Assembly (NCBI RefSeq): GCF_016405965.1
Contig: NZ_JAEFCD010000013.1
Location: 54,926 to 118,925, forward strand
Reading direction: 5' to 3'
DNA from: Alteromonas sp. IB21
GTDB lineage: Bacteria > Pseudomonadota > Gammaproteobacteria > Enterobacterales > Alteromonadaceae
DNA: 64,000 bases
Part shown: positions 37,033-46,633 of the stretch, piece by piece
Layout: every line of letters starts with the position of its first letter
Position numbering within the stretch: position 1 is the stretch's first letter
Program-made: the position numbers and the translations under genes
The notes under the pieces: generated by a model
The model's database searches: none
The model's input: the letters and a program-made list of their open reading frames with translations, nothing else
What the model was told of the DNA's origin: nothing

Positions 37033-38258
37033 TAAATATTCACCATGTTGTTCAATGCTAAAATTGGCTGCAATATTGCCATAACGATAAACAGAACAAT
37101 GCCTGCCATCGATACGATAAGTAAGGGTTCAAATACCTTAAGTGAGACACCAACAAGCGCTTCAAATTCCCTATCTTGATTATCTGCGGCTCGAGCTAAC
37201 ATTTGCTGGAGCTCGCCCGACTTTTCACCTGATGCAATCATATGCATCATCATAGGTGGAAACATTTTTGTATTATCCAGCGCAGCCCGCAAACTGCTGC
37301 CTTCTTTAACGTTAATAGCGGCTTCGGCCACTTGGTTCTTAATATGTTGATTTTCAAGCACATCGCCAGAGATTCGCATCGCTTCAAGCAAAGGAACAGC
37401 GCTGGCGCTCAATATACTCAAGGTGCGAGCGAATCGCGCTGTGTTTAAGCCTCTCGATACTCGGCCTATCAATGGAAGCGTTAATAGCGCTTTGTGATAG
37501 CGCAGTTTCATAAGCTTTTGCTGCAATACGCGCTGAATGATAACGATAAGCACGCCTATGCCGATTAGCATAAATAAGCCGTAGTTCTGAAGCCATGTAC
37601 TTACAGAGATCAGAAACTGAGTAATGCCCGGCAGGTCTTGCCCCATATGGTCGAACTGCCCCACAATTTTAGGTACTACCACGGTTAACAGCAGTAACAC
37701 GATCCCCATCGCAAAAAACAGCATTAACGTCGGGTAAACCATAGCCTGAGTAATTTGGCTGCGGGTTTGCTGTCTGCGCTCGGTATAGTCGGCTAAGCGA
37801 TTAAGTACCGTATCAAGGTGGCCTGACTTTTCACCCGCTGCCACCATCGCGCGGTAAAGCTCGTCAAATACACTAGGAAACTGACCTAATGCATCGGCAA
37901 GCCCGTGACCTTCCACGACTTTACTGCGCACGGCCATCATCATGTTTTTTTGACGGGGCTTTTCGCACTGTTCAGCCACTGCTAGCAGCGCTTCTTCAAC
38001 AGGAAGGGCCGACTCTACAAGGGTAGCCATTTGCCGAGTAAGTAGCGCTAAATCGGAGGCTGAAATACGAGGTTTAAACAGAGAAAATGAAAGGCCTTTG
38101 CCTTCGCTATGTGTGCGCTCGGCAACTTGCTCTACTTCTAGAGGGATTAAACCCTTTTCGCGCAGCTGTTGACGCACCTGACGTGCATTATCACCTTCTA
38201 GTACGCCGTTTGTATTTTTACCGCGGGCATTAACCGCCTTATAAGCGAAGGCCGCCAT
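37032..38258 (-). CDS. gspF: Type II secretion system inner-membrane protein F
   Basis: Polytopic platform protein on which GspE drives pseudopilus growth. Two repeated GspF domains each start with the LTRQMATLVESALPVEEAL and RTLSILSASAVPLLEAM motif. Membrane helices are near residues 172-195, 225-245 and 378-400. Length 408 is standard. Confidence 0.96.
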   Translation of the reverse strand: MAAFAYKAVNARGKNTNGVLEGDNARQVRQQLREKGLIPLEVEQVAERTHSEGKGLSFSLFKPRISASDLALLTRQMATLVESALPVEEALLAVAEQCEKPRQKNMMMAVRSKVVEGHGLADALGQFPSVFDELYRAMVAAGEKSGHLDTVLNRLADYTERRQQTRSQITQAMVYPTLMLFFAMGIVLLLLTVVVPKIVGQFDHMGQDLPGITQFLISVSTWLQNYGLFMLIGIGVLIVIIQRVLQQKLMKLRYHKALLTLPLIGRVSRGLNTARFARTLSILSASAVPLLEAMRISGDVLENQHIKNQVAEAAINVKEGSSLRAALDNTKMFPPMMMHMIASGEKSGELQQMLARAADNQDREFEALVGVSLKVFEPLLIVSMAGIVLFIVMAILQPILALNNMVNI

Positions 38259-39824
38259 TTAGTCTTCCCTCGTAACTCGAAGCACTTCTTCAAGTGAGGT
38301 AACACCCAAAAGAACTTTGCGGCAGCCGTCTTCACGAATGCTTGGTGTGGATGTTCGGATGTAGCGTTCTATGGCTTGTTCACCTACGCCTTCGTGCATC
38401 ATTTCACGCACTTTTTCGTCTACTAACAATAGCTCGTGGATACCAGTACGACCGCGATAGCCGGTTTGATTACAGGCGGCGCAGCCGTGAGGCTTGTAAA
38501 TCGTTGTGCTGCTGGTGGCCTCTTGTCCCAAAACTTCTAGCTCTGAGGCATCCGGTATATGAGGCTTCTTACATTCCGGACACAAAGTTCGCACCAAGCG
38601 CTGTGACAATACCGCTAATAAACTTGAAGACAACAAGAAAGGCTCAATGCCCATATCTTCTAGACGCGTTATGGCGCCGGCAGCGGTATTGGTATGCAGA
38701 GTAGAAAGTACCAAGTGACCGGTTAAACTGGCTTGAACGGCGATTTGTGCCGTTTCAATATCTCGGATCTCACCGACCATTACCACGTCTGGGTCTTGGC
38801 GCAAAATAGCGCGAAGGCCGCGGGCAAACGTCATATCAACGCGCGGATTGACTTGAGTTTGGCCAATGCCTGGAAGATCAAATTCAATCGGGTCTTCAAC
38901 GGTTAGAATATTTCTGTCTCGCGAGTTTATTTCAGAGAGGCCAGCGTACAAGGTAGTACTTTTACCTGAACCTGTAGGCCCGGTAACCAAAATAATGCCA
39001 TGAGGCTTGCGAATAAGGGTGGAAAAGTGATTGCGATTTTGCAGCGTCATGCCCAAATCTTCTAGATTCAGGCGGGCATTATTTTTATCCAGAAGACGCA
39101 GTACAACACGCTCGCCATGACTCGATGGCATGGTAGAAACACGCACGTCTACTGCTCGCCCAGCAATACGCAGCGTTATACGACCATCTTGCGGAACCCG
39201 TTTTTCAGCAATGTCTAACTTCGCCATTACTTTAATGCGCGATACCAACATGGAAGAAAGCTTGCGGTTAGGGCGCAAAATTTCTCGCAATACACCGTCT
39301 ACGCGAAAGCGAACCACAAGCTGGTTTTCAAAGGTTTCAATGTGGATATCTGACGCACCTTCTTTGATCGCTTCACCAAGCATGGCATTAATAAGCTTAA
39401 TAATTGGGGCGTCATCTTCGCTATCTAACAGGTCTTCAGTGTCTGGGAGGTCTTCAGCTAACGCAAACAAGTCGCTTTCGTTGCCAAGATCTTCCATAAG
39501 CTGTTTCGCCGCTGAACTGTCACGTTGAAACGCGCTAGTCAGAAGGCTTTCAAATTCATCAGCGGGTATGGTTTTTGGCACAAAAGGCTCGCCGTAGAAA
39601 CGGCGAACTTCTGCAAACACATCAAAAGGTGTGTTTTCGGTAAAGTAGAGCACAGCAGGGGTTTCATTGGTTTCAAGTAACACCTGGTTGCGCTTGGCAA
39701 AACTAAATGAAAGCTGTCTAGGGCCAGCCTCAGCTTCAGGTAAACCCGCGTCTTCACCCATGGCTTCCAAGGCTTCTTCTTGCGCCTCTAATGCTTGAGT
39801 AAGTTGTTCGTCCTGCCCAGCCAT
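38259..39824 (-). CDS. gspE: Type II secretion system ATPase E
   Basis: Cytoplasmic hexameric ATPase that powers the system. Walker A is GPTGSGKST (282-290), with Asp box [10 protein letters not shown], Walker B VMVGEIRD, and His box [12 protein letters not shown]. The zinc-binding loop has CPEC and CAAC, as in GspE but not in all pilus ATPases. The first 100 residues form the N1 domain that binds GspL. It abuts gspF without spacing. Confidence 0.97.
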   Translation of the reverse strand: MAGQDEQLTQALEAQEEALEAMGEDAGLPEAEAGPRQLSFSFAKRNQVLLETNETPAVLYFTENTPFDVFAEVRRFYGEPFVPKTIPADEFESLLTSAFQRDSSAAKQLMEDLGNESDLFALAEDLPDTEDLLDSEDDAPIIKLINAMLGEAIKEGASDIHIETFENQLVVRFRVDGVLREILRPNRKLSSMLVSRIKVMAKLDIAEKRVPQDGRITLRIAGRAVDVRVSTMPSSHGERVVLRLLDKNNARLNLEDLGMTLQNRNHFSTLIRKPHGIILVTGPTGSGKSTTLYAGLSEINSRDRNILTVEDPIEFDLPGIGQTQVNPRVDMTFARGLRAILRQDPDVVMVGEIRDIETAQIAVQASLTGHLVLSTLHTNTAAGAITRLEDMGIEPFLLSSSLLAVLSQRLVRTLCPECKKPHIPDASELEVLGQEATSSTTIYKPHGCAACNQTGYRGRTGIHELLLVDEKVREMMHEGVGEQAIERYIRTSTPSIREDGCRKVLLGVTSLEEVLRVTRED

Positions 39825-39825
39825 T

Positions 39826-41871
39826 CTACTCGTTACCTTCTTTTAGCTTCTCTTTTTCAGTGAGGTACTCTTCAAACGAAGGCGGTAGAGAAAGTTCGTC
39901 ATCCCATTGCGGCATACTTGGTGTTTCGGCTGACGGCATCAAAGATACACCGTCCTGCTGACGCTTAAGTTGAAGCGCACGGATATAGTTGTACTTGCGA
40001 TGACTAATGGCATTCATGGTCGCACCATCTCGCACAATTGTGGGCTTTAAGAAGACCATTAGGTTGCGCTTACGTTTACTTGTTGATGTGCTCTTAAACA
40101 GGTGACCAAGAATAGGAATATCACCAAGCAGCGGTACTTTAGATACGCTTTCCTGAACGTCTTCATCTATAAGGCCGCCAAGAACGATAGTACCGCCGTC
40201 ATCTACAATTACTGTGGTTTTGATTTCACGCTTGTTAATTGAGATATCTACCGAGGTTGCACCGCTGACGCTCGACACTTCTTGTTCGATAAGAAGCTGT
40301 ACTGCATCGCCTTCATTAATTTGCGGCGTCACTTTCAGTTTGATCCCCACTTCTTGACGGTCAACGGTTTGGAAAGGGTTCGAGTTATTCGCACCGGTTG
40401 TTGTGCCCGTAATAATAGGTACTTCCTGACCTACGATGAAAAACGCTTCTTCGTTGTCCATGGTGGTTAGGTGTGGCGTGGCAAGAATATTCGAGTTGGT
40501 GTCAGTGCTTACCGCTTGTACCACTGCGCCCCAGCCGTTTTCAATAACGCCTGCTATCATGCCGTTAGCACCCCCAAGTAAGCTGGCAAGCGCGGTAAAA
40601 TCACCCTCGATAGTGTCTGTGGTTTCTACTACTTCGCCGTTGGCTGTGATATTCGTTTGCGTGGTTTCCCGGTCTTCGGCTTGTCGCAGTGCAACCGCCA
40701 GCGAGCCAACGCCTATAACGCCGTTATTAAACTGCGTGCCGCCACCTTCTTCTGACACCCACTGTACGCCCAAGGTCGCGCCGTCGCCTTCAAAGACTTC
40801 AACGATGATGGCTTCAACTTGTACCTGCGCGCGGCGAATATCAAGCTGTCGTACCACCTCTTCTAGCGAGCGCATCATATCGGGCTCCGCGGTAATAACG
40901 ATAGCGTTCGAATCTTCATGGGCGTCGATGCTAATTTCGCGGTTTGAGCCCGCTCGACGAGTCGTTGTGCCGCCGCCTTGCTCTTCCGCCTGAATGCTCG
41001 CCGACACGCCCTGTAACACTTTAACTAAGTCTTCTGCTTTCGCGTAATTCAAAAACATAACGCGTGTATTGCCGTTAGACTCAAGCTCCTGATCCATGCG
41101 CTGTATCAGATTAATAAGTCGCTGACGCGCTTTAACGTCGCCGCTAACAATGACAGAGTTTGTTCTGTCATCAGCAACGACGCGAGGCTCAGATTTCGCG
41201 CCGGTATTGGCTTTGCCTTGAGATTTATTAATACTGTCTATAATGCGGACCATTTCAGATGCTGATGCATAACGAAGCTTAACAATTTCAACCTCTTCAT
41301 CACCGGCACGGTCAACGCGTTCAATAATTTCTACAAGGCGGTTAACCACCGCAGCGCGACCTGTCAGCATCATCACGTTTGATGGGTCGTGGCTTACCAC
41401 GTTACCGCCGCCTGCCTGGTCGTTTAGCTGGCGTAATATGGGAGCAAGTTCGCGCACTGGCACGTTATATACAGGCACTACGCGGGTAATGAATTCATCG
41501 CCATCTTGTTGCATGCCTTCCACAACAGGAATATTGGAAGTTTTTGCGTCTTTAGAACGCACAACTTTTAAAATGCCGCTTGGCATTTCTACAACGGCAA
41601 AATCGTAAACCTGAAGCACGTTTAGGAAAAACTGGTAATACTGATCTTCATTGAGCATGTCATAGCTGCGTACACTAATTTTCCCACGTACGTTAGGGTC
41701 GACAATAATGGTGCGCTCAAGGTTTTTGCCAACAATATTAATAAACTCATTGATATCGGTATCTTTGAAATTAGGCATGTACTCAGCAGCCGTCACTGAA
41801 AAACACAGAAGCGCTGTACACATAGCTGTGCCTAAGCGAGATAATAGTTTATGGCTAGTGCGCCTTTTCAT
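39826..41871 (-). CDS. gspD: Type II secretion system secretin D
   Basis: Outer-membrane channel of the system. A signal peptide ([17 protein letters not shown]) precedes domains N0 ([25 protein letters not shown]), N1, N2 and N3, then the secretin core ([32 protein letters not shown]) and a C-terminal S-domain-like tail. I choose ATG 41871, with AAGGAA six to seven bases upstream, over 41886, where the ribosome site would be too close. 681 residues. No gspS pilotin is adjacent. Confidence 0.96.
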   Translation of the reverse strand: MKRRTSHKLLSRLGTAMCTALLCFSVTAAEYMPNFKDTDINEFINIVGKNLERTIIVDPNVRGKISVRSYDMLNEDQYYQFFLNVLQVYDFAVVEMPSGILKVVRSKDAKTSNIPVVEGMQQDGDEFITRVVPVYNVPVRELAPILRQLNDQAGGGNVVSHDPSNVMMLTGRAAVVNRLVEIIERVDRAGDEEVEIVKLRYASASEMVRIIDSINKSQGKANTGAKSEPRVVADDRTNSVIVSGDVKARQRLINLIQRMDQELESNGNTRVMFLNYAKAEDLVKVLQGVSASIQAEEQGGGTTTRRAGSNREISIDAHEDSNAIVITAEPDMMRSLEEVVRQLDIRRAQVQVEAIIVEVFEGDGATLGVQWVSEEGGGTQFNNGVIGVGSLAVALRQAEDRETTQTNITANGEVVETTDTIEGDFTALASLLGGANGMIAGVIENGWGAVVQAVSTDTNSNILATPHLTTMDNEEAFFIVGQEVPIITGTTTGANNSNPFQTVDRQEVGIKLKVTPQINEGDAVQLLIEQEVSSVSGATSVDISINKREIKTTVIVDDGGTIVLGGLIDEDVQESVSKVPLLGDIPILGHLFKSTSTSKRKRNLMVFLKPTIVRDGATMNAISHRKYNYIRALQLKRQQDGVSLMPSAETPSMPQWDDELSLPPSFEEYLTEKEKLKEGNE

Positions 41872-41974
41872 TCTAACTTCCTTCATTTCCTAACCTGTTG
41901 ATGGCTGGATTGCTTTGTAATCATCAGTGTATACCTAATCTAATAAGCACGAGCCGTTACCGTTTTAGTTATTG

Positions 41975-42898
41975 TTACGCCTCGGGTAAATCTAGGTATA
42001 GCGTGGTTAAGCTGCCATCTCGAATAATCGTTAACTCTATATTTTGTGCATTGCGTAGCTCAGACAGTGCCTCTTGCGATTGTTGCAAGTCGGTAAGGTC
42101 CAGCCCATTAATTTGGGTAATAACATCGCCTGCCTGAAGGCCGGCTGACTTAAATAACTCAGGCTCTTTTCCCGGGCTTACCTGATAACCGATTAGTTGG
42201 CCTTCTTCCGTCTTCGGCGATATTGAAATGAAGTCAGTGAAGCTCGCAGGACGCTCCCTGAGTGCGACGGTTGCCTCTAGTGCTTCATCACTCAACTCAA
42301 CGTCATCATCTTCGTACTCATCTTCTTCTATCTCAGGCCGGTTTCTTACCTGAGATTCGCGACGTCGGTTGGCTTCTTCATAATCAATACCGTCAAGCAT
42401 TAAGGTTTCGTTTCTCGCACCGTTTTTGATGATTACGCGGTCGTTATACACTTTTTGGAGCGTGGCATTAGTGCCCTCAATTTTTTCGCCCAGCCCATAA
42501 ACAGCTTGGCTGCCGCGGTTTTCTATAATAGCGGTACCCGCATCTTGCTCTGAGCTAGCGACCACACCAGTAAGGGTTAAGTTTAGTCGTGTTTCTGGCG
42601 CGTCGGTTACTTCAGCAACCGGTTCGGCAGGTTTAGCCGCCGCGTTACCAAATAAGTTCAGCTGTTGTATTTTGGCAATATTGACCCCACCTTTGCCAGA
42701 TGACGAAGAAATCACCGGAGCTCGGCTTGCTGTGGGTGTCGCAGATAATTGAGGTTCGGGTATAATTTGCCACACGAGTTTGGCAGCAAAAGCAATTAAA
42801 TACAGGCTAAGCAGAACCACTACTATTGTATGTAGCTGTTTTTGGTGCTGGTTTAGATAAACAACCAGAGAATGTGGGTTGGGTTTATTGAATGTCAT
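41975..42898 (-). CDS. gspC: Type II secretion system protein C
   Basis: Inner-membrane connector between the platform and the secretin. One membrane helix (TIVVVLLSLYLIAFAAKLVW), an HR domain (LTLTGVVASSEQDAGTAIIENRGSQAVYGLGE) and a C-terminal PDZ domain (AGLQAGDVITQINGLDLTDLQQ) are clear. Between HR and PDZ lies an acidic linker (EEDEYEDDDVELSDE). First gene of the operon; divergent from hslR. Confidence 0.95.
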   Translation of the reverse strand: MTFNKPNPHSLVVYLNQHQKQLHTIVVVLLSLYLIAFAAKLVWQIIPEPQLSATPTASRAPVISSSSGKGGVNIAKIQQLNLFGNAAAKPAEPVAEVTDAPETRLNLTLTGVVASSEQDAGTAIIENRGSQAVYGLGEKIEGTNATLQKVYNDRVIIKNGARNETLMLDGIDYEEANRRRESQVRNRPEIEEDEYEDDDVELSDEALEATVALRERPASFTDFISISPKTEEGQLIGYQVSPGKEPELFKSAGLQAGDVITQINGLDLTDLQQSQEALSELRNAQNIELTIIRDGSLTTLYLDLPEA

Positions 42899-42921
42899 GC
42901 TGCCACTGATGGTACTGCTTT

Positions 42922-42927
42922 ATTATA
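42922..42927 (-). promoter_or_regulatory. Candidate -10 box for the gsp operon
   Basis: On the minus strand the sequence reads TATAAT, 23 bases before the gspC start. The best -35 match at 17 bases (GGTTAA) is poor, so either the promoter is activator-dependent or the box is fortuitous. Confidence 0.3.
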
Positions 42928-43027
42928 ATATAGTGAATTTTTGGTTAACCGTGCTTTAGCAAACCCATAATAGCCTAGTAAAGGTGAGGGTCACAACACT
43001 AAAGCTACACCATTACGAAATTATTAC

Positions 43028-43432
43028 ATGAGCCAATTGGAAAGTAACAATACAACACAAAATGTCAGGCTGGACAAGTGGCTATGGGCTGCAAGGTTCT
43101 TTAAAACCCGTGCGGTTGCCAGAGACATGGTGCAGTCGGGAAAGGTCCAGTACAACGGGCAACGAGCCAAACCTGGTAAGCATGTAGAGCTTGGCGCCAC
43201 GATTAAAGTTCCCGTCGGATGGGATATGCGTGAAATTAAGGTGCTAGGCTTAAGTGATAAGCGCTTGAGCGCGCCCCTTGCACAAACGCTTTTTGAAGAA
43301 ACTGACGAAAGTGTAACAAAACGTGAAGAAAACCAAGCTGCCCGTAAAATGAATGCATTTCACAGTCCTAAACCAGATCATAGGCCTGACAAAAAGCAGC
43401 GACGACAGATTATTAAATTTAAGCAGCAGTAA
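43028..43432 (+). CDS. hslR: Ribosome-associated heat shock protein Hsp15
   Basis: S4-domain RNA-binding protein that helps recycle 50S subunits carrying stalled nascent chains. The S4 core is VRLDKWLWAARFFKTRAVARDMVQSGKVQYNG; the basic C-terminal tail (KKQRRQIIKFKQQ) is typical. 134 residues. Upstream of hslO, as in E. coli. Confidence 0.95.
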   Translation: MSQLESNNTTQNVRLDKWLWAARFFKTRAVARDMVQSGKVQYNGQRAKPGKHVELGATIKVPVGWDMREIKVLGLSDKRLSAPLAQTLFEETDESVTKREENQAARKMNAFHSPKPDHRPDKKQRRQIIKFKQQ

Positions 43433-43455
43433 TGCGCTGCTCAACAGGATTATTT

Positions 43456-44355
43456 ATGAGCGATTTCGATCAATTACACCGCTTCTTATTTACGCAAGCT
43501 AACGTTCGCGGCGAGTTAGTGCGCCTTGACGAGAGCTTAAAGCAAATTGTGCACAGCTATGAGTACCCTGTGCAAATTCAAACCTTGCTAAGTGAAATGG
43601 CAGCGGCAACATCATTGTTAACGGCAACCCTAAAGTTCAAAGGTGAAATTTCACTGCAAATTCAAAGCAAGGGGCCTGTGAGCTATGCGGTGTTAAACGC
43701 TACTCATGAACAAACGCTTCGAGGCGTAGCACGTTGGGATGAAACGTTGGAAAGTTTGCCTGAAACCTTTTCAGAACTTTTGTCGCAGGCAGTACTAGTC
43801 ATTACCATTACACCAGATGAAGGCGAACGCTATCAGGGTGTTGTAGCGCTAGACAAGCCTTCTCTTGCTGAATGTATTGAAGGCTATTTTGCTCAGTCTG
43901 AGCAACTCGCGACCAGCGTTCATCTTATGACGGATATGAGCGACCCTAAAAACGCGAAAGCGTCAGGCGTGCTTCTTCAGGTACTGCCTACCGATGCTAG
44001 CGCTACCGATGTGTCGCAAGCGAATGAGTTTGCTCATATCTCTAAACTTACTCAAACACTCACAAAAGAAGAGATGTTTTCTTTATCAGTTGAAGACATT
44101 TTATATCGTCTTTACCATCAGGAAGACGTGGAAGTGTATCCAGCAAAAGACGTTACGTTTGCGTGCTCGTGTTCAAAAGAGCGCAGCGCAGAGGCGCTCC
44201 GTCATGTGGAAAAGTCTGAGCTTCACGCCATTATCGCTGAAGAGGGGGCGATAAAAATGAATTGTCAGTACTGCCATACTGAATACAGTTTTGACAGTAT
44301 CGACGTTGAAGCCATTCATAGCGGTAATTTTGATGTGTCATCATCTAACCAGTAA
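43456..44355 (+). CDS. hslO: Redox-regulated chaperone Hsp33
   Basis: Holdase activated by oxidation. The N-terminal substrate domain (QLHRFLFTQANVRGELVRLDESL) and the C-terminal zinc redox switch (CSC and CQYC, four cysteines) are intact. The start MSDFDQLHRF with AGGA upstream is preferred to an ATG eight codons earlier that overlaps the hslR stop. 299 residues. Confidence 0.96.
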   Translation: MSDFDQLHRFLFTQANVRGELVRLDESLKQIVHSYEYPVQIQTLLSEMAAATSLLTATLKFKGEISLQIQSKGPVSYAVLNATHEQTLRGVARWDETLESLPETFSELLSQAVLVITITPDEGERYQGVVALDKPSLAECIEGYFAQSEQLATSVHLMTDMSDPKNAKASGVLLQVLPTDASATDVSQANEFAHISKLTQTLTKEEMFSLSVEDILYRLYHQEDVEVYPAKDVTFACSCSKERSAEALRHVEKSELHAIIAEEGAIKMNCQYCHTEYSFDSIDVEAIHSGNFDVSSSNQ

Positions 44356-44394
44356 ACCTTAACTGTTTAAGCGGTGGCAAAAAGAACACGCCAG

Positions 44395-44426
44395 AAGCAC
44401 CTAATTCACTAGGTGCTTTTTTATTT
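44395..44426 (+). terminator. Terminator of hslR-hslO
   Basis: AAGCACCTA and TAGGTGCTT form a 9-bp stem around ATTCAC, followed by TTTTTATTTT, 39 bases past the hslO stop. Confidence 0.92.
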
Positions 44427-44550
44427 TACTTCAGAATTTCTTCGTAAACCTGACTAACAGGATAAGAAGCGAAACAATACTTAACTCATGGTTAAAAATT
44501 AACCAGCGGCAATGGTTTCCCTTATCGTCTCTCAATGTCATTTCATAGGA

Positions 44551-44566
44551 TTTCAAATATTTGAAA
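44551..44566. promoter_or_regulatory. 16-bp perfect palindrome upstream of pckA
   Basis: TTTCAAATATTTGAAA is fully self-complementary and about 265 bases before the pckA start. The regulator is unknown. Confidence 0.35.
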
Positions 44567-44679
44567 GTTTTTAAAAATACTTTCTTCGTTTTTCATTTCT
44601 TTTTATTTTGAAATTCATCGATCAATCACGTGCTCTTAACCACAAATATTGCATATATACCGAAGGAAAACGCTTTTCC

Positions 44680-44694
44680 TGTAATTAATTTACA
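44680..44694. promoter_or_regulatory. Candidate HexR operator
   Basis: TGTAATTAATTTACA matches the HexR consensus TGTAATWWWATTACA at 14 of 15 positions, with perfect TGTAA/TTACA arms. HexR is the RpiR-family regulator of central carbon metabolism in gammaproteobacteria, and pckA is a reported type of target in Alteromonadales and Vibrionales (from memory of the family). It lies about 65 bases upstream of the promoter-like pair. Confidence 0.6.
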
Positions 44695-44759
44695 ATATTT
44701 GTGAAAATGGCATGCCGAATATAGTGATTATACTTTTTAAAAATGCGCGTTAGGCCTTG

Positions 44760-44787
44760 TTTACATTACAATCGAAGAGGTGATACT
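44760..44787 (+). promoter_or_regulatory. Candidate pckA promoter
   Basis: TTTACA (44760-44765) and GATACT (44782-44787) are spaced by 16 bases and sit 43 bases before the ATG. Each box matches four or five of six consensus positions. Confidence 0.4.
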
Positions 44788-44830
44788 TTTTTGAAAGTAC
44801 TTTTGAAAAATTACATATAGGGTAACAGCC

Positions 44831-46393
44831 ATGACCGCAGCAGCCTCAATTCAAACGGAACTGAAAGTAACGCCACTCACTGATCTGCCTAACGCAGAAC
44901 TTATCGAACGCGCTGTATTGCGCGGCGAAGGTGTATTAGATAAAAACGGCGCCCTTGTCGTCGAAACCGGCAAACGTACTGGTCGCTCTCCAAACGATCG
45001 TTTTATCGTGAAAGAGCCAACGACCGAAAACGATATCGATTGGGGCAAGGTAAACAAGCCTTTTGATGCTGACAAGTTCGATGCGCTGTGGGACAGAGTA
45101 GAGGCGTATCTTTCAACACAAGAACACTTCCTTTCACACCTTCAGGTGGGTTCAGACCCTGAGCACGCGTTATCTCTTGAAGTAAGAACGCAAACTGCTT
45201 GGCAGCACGTGTTTGCTCGTAATTTATTTATTATTCCAGAACAGTGGAACGTGAAAGGCGACCAGCCTTGGCAAATCTTAAACGTTCCTGGTTTCACTTG
45301 CGAACCAGAGCGTGACGGCACAAACAGCGACGGCACAGTTATCATTAATTTCGCTAAAAAGCGTGTATTGCTTGCGGGCATGCGTTACGCAGGTGAAATG
45401 AAAAAAGCCATGTTCTCAGTGCAAAACTTCCTGCTTCCAGCAAAAGATGTGCTACCTATGCACTGCTCTGCCAACGTGGGCGAAGAAGGCGATGTGACCT
45501 TGTTCTTCGGCCTTTCAGGCACAGGTAAAACTACCCTTTCAGCCGATCCTAAGCGCTTCTTAATTGGCGATGATGAGCACGGCTGGGCGCCAGGCAGCGT
45601 ATTTAATATTGAAGGCGGTTGCTATGCTAAATGTATCGATCTTTCTCAAAAGAACGAGCCGGTAATTTGGAACGCTATCAAGTTTGGTACGATATTAGAA
45701 AACGTTGTGCTTGATGAAACGCGCACGCCAGACTATACCGATACCTCTTTAACTCAAAATTCACGTGCGGCCTATCCGCTTTCTCATATTGAAAAGCGTG
45801 TTGAAGAGAACCGAGGCGGTGAGCCGCGCTCAGTGGTATTTTTGACCTGTGACGTAAGTGGCGTATTGCCTCCTGTTTCAGTGTTAAGTGAAGAGGCTGC
45901 GGCCTATCACTTCCTGAGTGGTTACACAGCGAAAGTAGGGTCTACTGAAATTGGTTCTACTAGCGATATCGAATCAACCTTCTCAACCTGTTTTGGTGCG
46001 CCTTTCTTCCCGCGCCCAGCAGGCGTGTATGCAGAACTTCTTATCAAGCGCGTTAAAGCGTTTGGTGCAAAGGTTTACTTAGTTAATACCGGTTGGACCG
46101 GCGGCCCTTACGGTACGGGCAGTCGCTTTGACATTCCCACTACCCGCGCCATTATCGATGCAATTGTATCTGGCAGTTTGGCTGATGTAGAAACCCAGCA
46201 TATTGATGCGCTAAACCTTGATGTACCTGTGTCCATTGAAGGCGTAGATAGTAACCTGCTTGTGCCGCAAAACACGTGGGCTGACAAAGAAAAATACAAC
46301 GAGTACGCCGCTAACTTGGTGAACGACTTTAAACAAAACTTTAAAAAGTACGACGTTAGCGACACTATCGTTAAAGCCGGGCCGGGTAACTAA
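44831..46393 (+). CDS. pckA: Phosphoenolpyruvate carboxykinase (ATP)
   Basis: Converts oxaloacetate and ATP to phosphoenolpyruvate, CO2 and ADP, the first step of gluconeogenesis. Key features are [12 protein letters not shown], the P-loop [22 protein letters not shown] and [10 protein letters not shown]. Length 520 fits the ATP-dependent type. It follows hslO, as in E. coli, but with its own control region and terminator. Confidence 0.97.
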   Translation: MTAAASIQTELKVTPLTDLPNAELIERAVLRGEGVLDKNGALVVETGKRTGRSPNDRFIVKEPTTENDIDWGKVNKPFDADKFDALWDRVEAYLSTQEHFLSHLQVGSDPEHALSLEVRTQTAWQHVFARNLFIIPEQWNVKGDQPWQILNVPGFTCEPERDGTNSDGTVIINFAKKRVLLAGMRYAGEMKKAMFSVQNFLLPAKDVLPMHCSANVGEEGDVTLFFGLSGTGKTTLSADPKRFLIGDDEHGWAPGSVFNIEGGCYAKCIDLSQKNEPVIWNAIKFGTILENVVLDETRTPDYTDTSLTQNSRAAYPLSHIEKRVEENRGGEPRSVVFLTCDVSGVLPPVSVLSEEAAAYHFLSGYTAKVGSTEIGSTSDIESTFSTCFGAPFFPRPAGVYAELLIKRVKAFGAKVYLVNTGWTGGPYGTGSRFDIPTTRAIIDAIVSGSLADVETQHIDALNLDVPVSIEGVDSNLLVPQNTWADKEKYNEYAANLVNDFKQNFKKYDVSDTIVKAGPGN

Positions 46394-46446
46394 TACCTCG
46401 TTCGCCCCTTCCCAACGTTCATCACACTCAACGTGATTGATGTTTT

Positions 46447-46472
46447 GCCCGCACCGTGTTGCGGGCTTTTTT
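46447..46472 (+). terminator. Terminator of pckA
   Basis: GCCCGCA and TGCGGGC form a 7-bp stem with a 6-base loop, followed by TTTTTT, 53 bases past the stop. Confidence 0.92.
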
Positions 46473-46633
46473 ATGTCTGATCATTTAATACGCTCGCCAG
46501 CTTGCATTTTTCACGCAATGAATACGTATGTTTATTTAAGTCAGCATCGCCTGCCGTTATCATTTAATTAACATATAGGGCTTTCAGTGTGAGCAGCGGT
46601 TGCTTAATGCTGAAACGAAATGAAGGTTTTAGC

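Larger units (their letters stand above)
44427..44830. other. Control region upstream of pckA
   Basis: About 400 A/T-rich bases without a gene. It contains a 16-bp palindrome (44551-44566), a HexR-like box (44680-44694), a promoter-like pair (44760-44787) and a short palindrome AAAGTACTTT (44794-44803) near the expected transcription start. The density of sites suggests several regulators act on pckA. Confidence 0.5.

Noticed and set aside
40436..40993. 185-codon plus-strand frame opposite gspD
   Set aside because: Antisense of the secretin core; Ser/Thr/Pro/Cys-rich composition is typical of a reverse-frame shadow.
46522..46529. ATACGTAT upstream of the GH31 gene as a LacI-type operator
   Set aside because: Only eight bases are symmetric and the flanks do not match any extended dyad.
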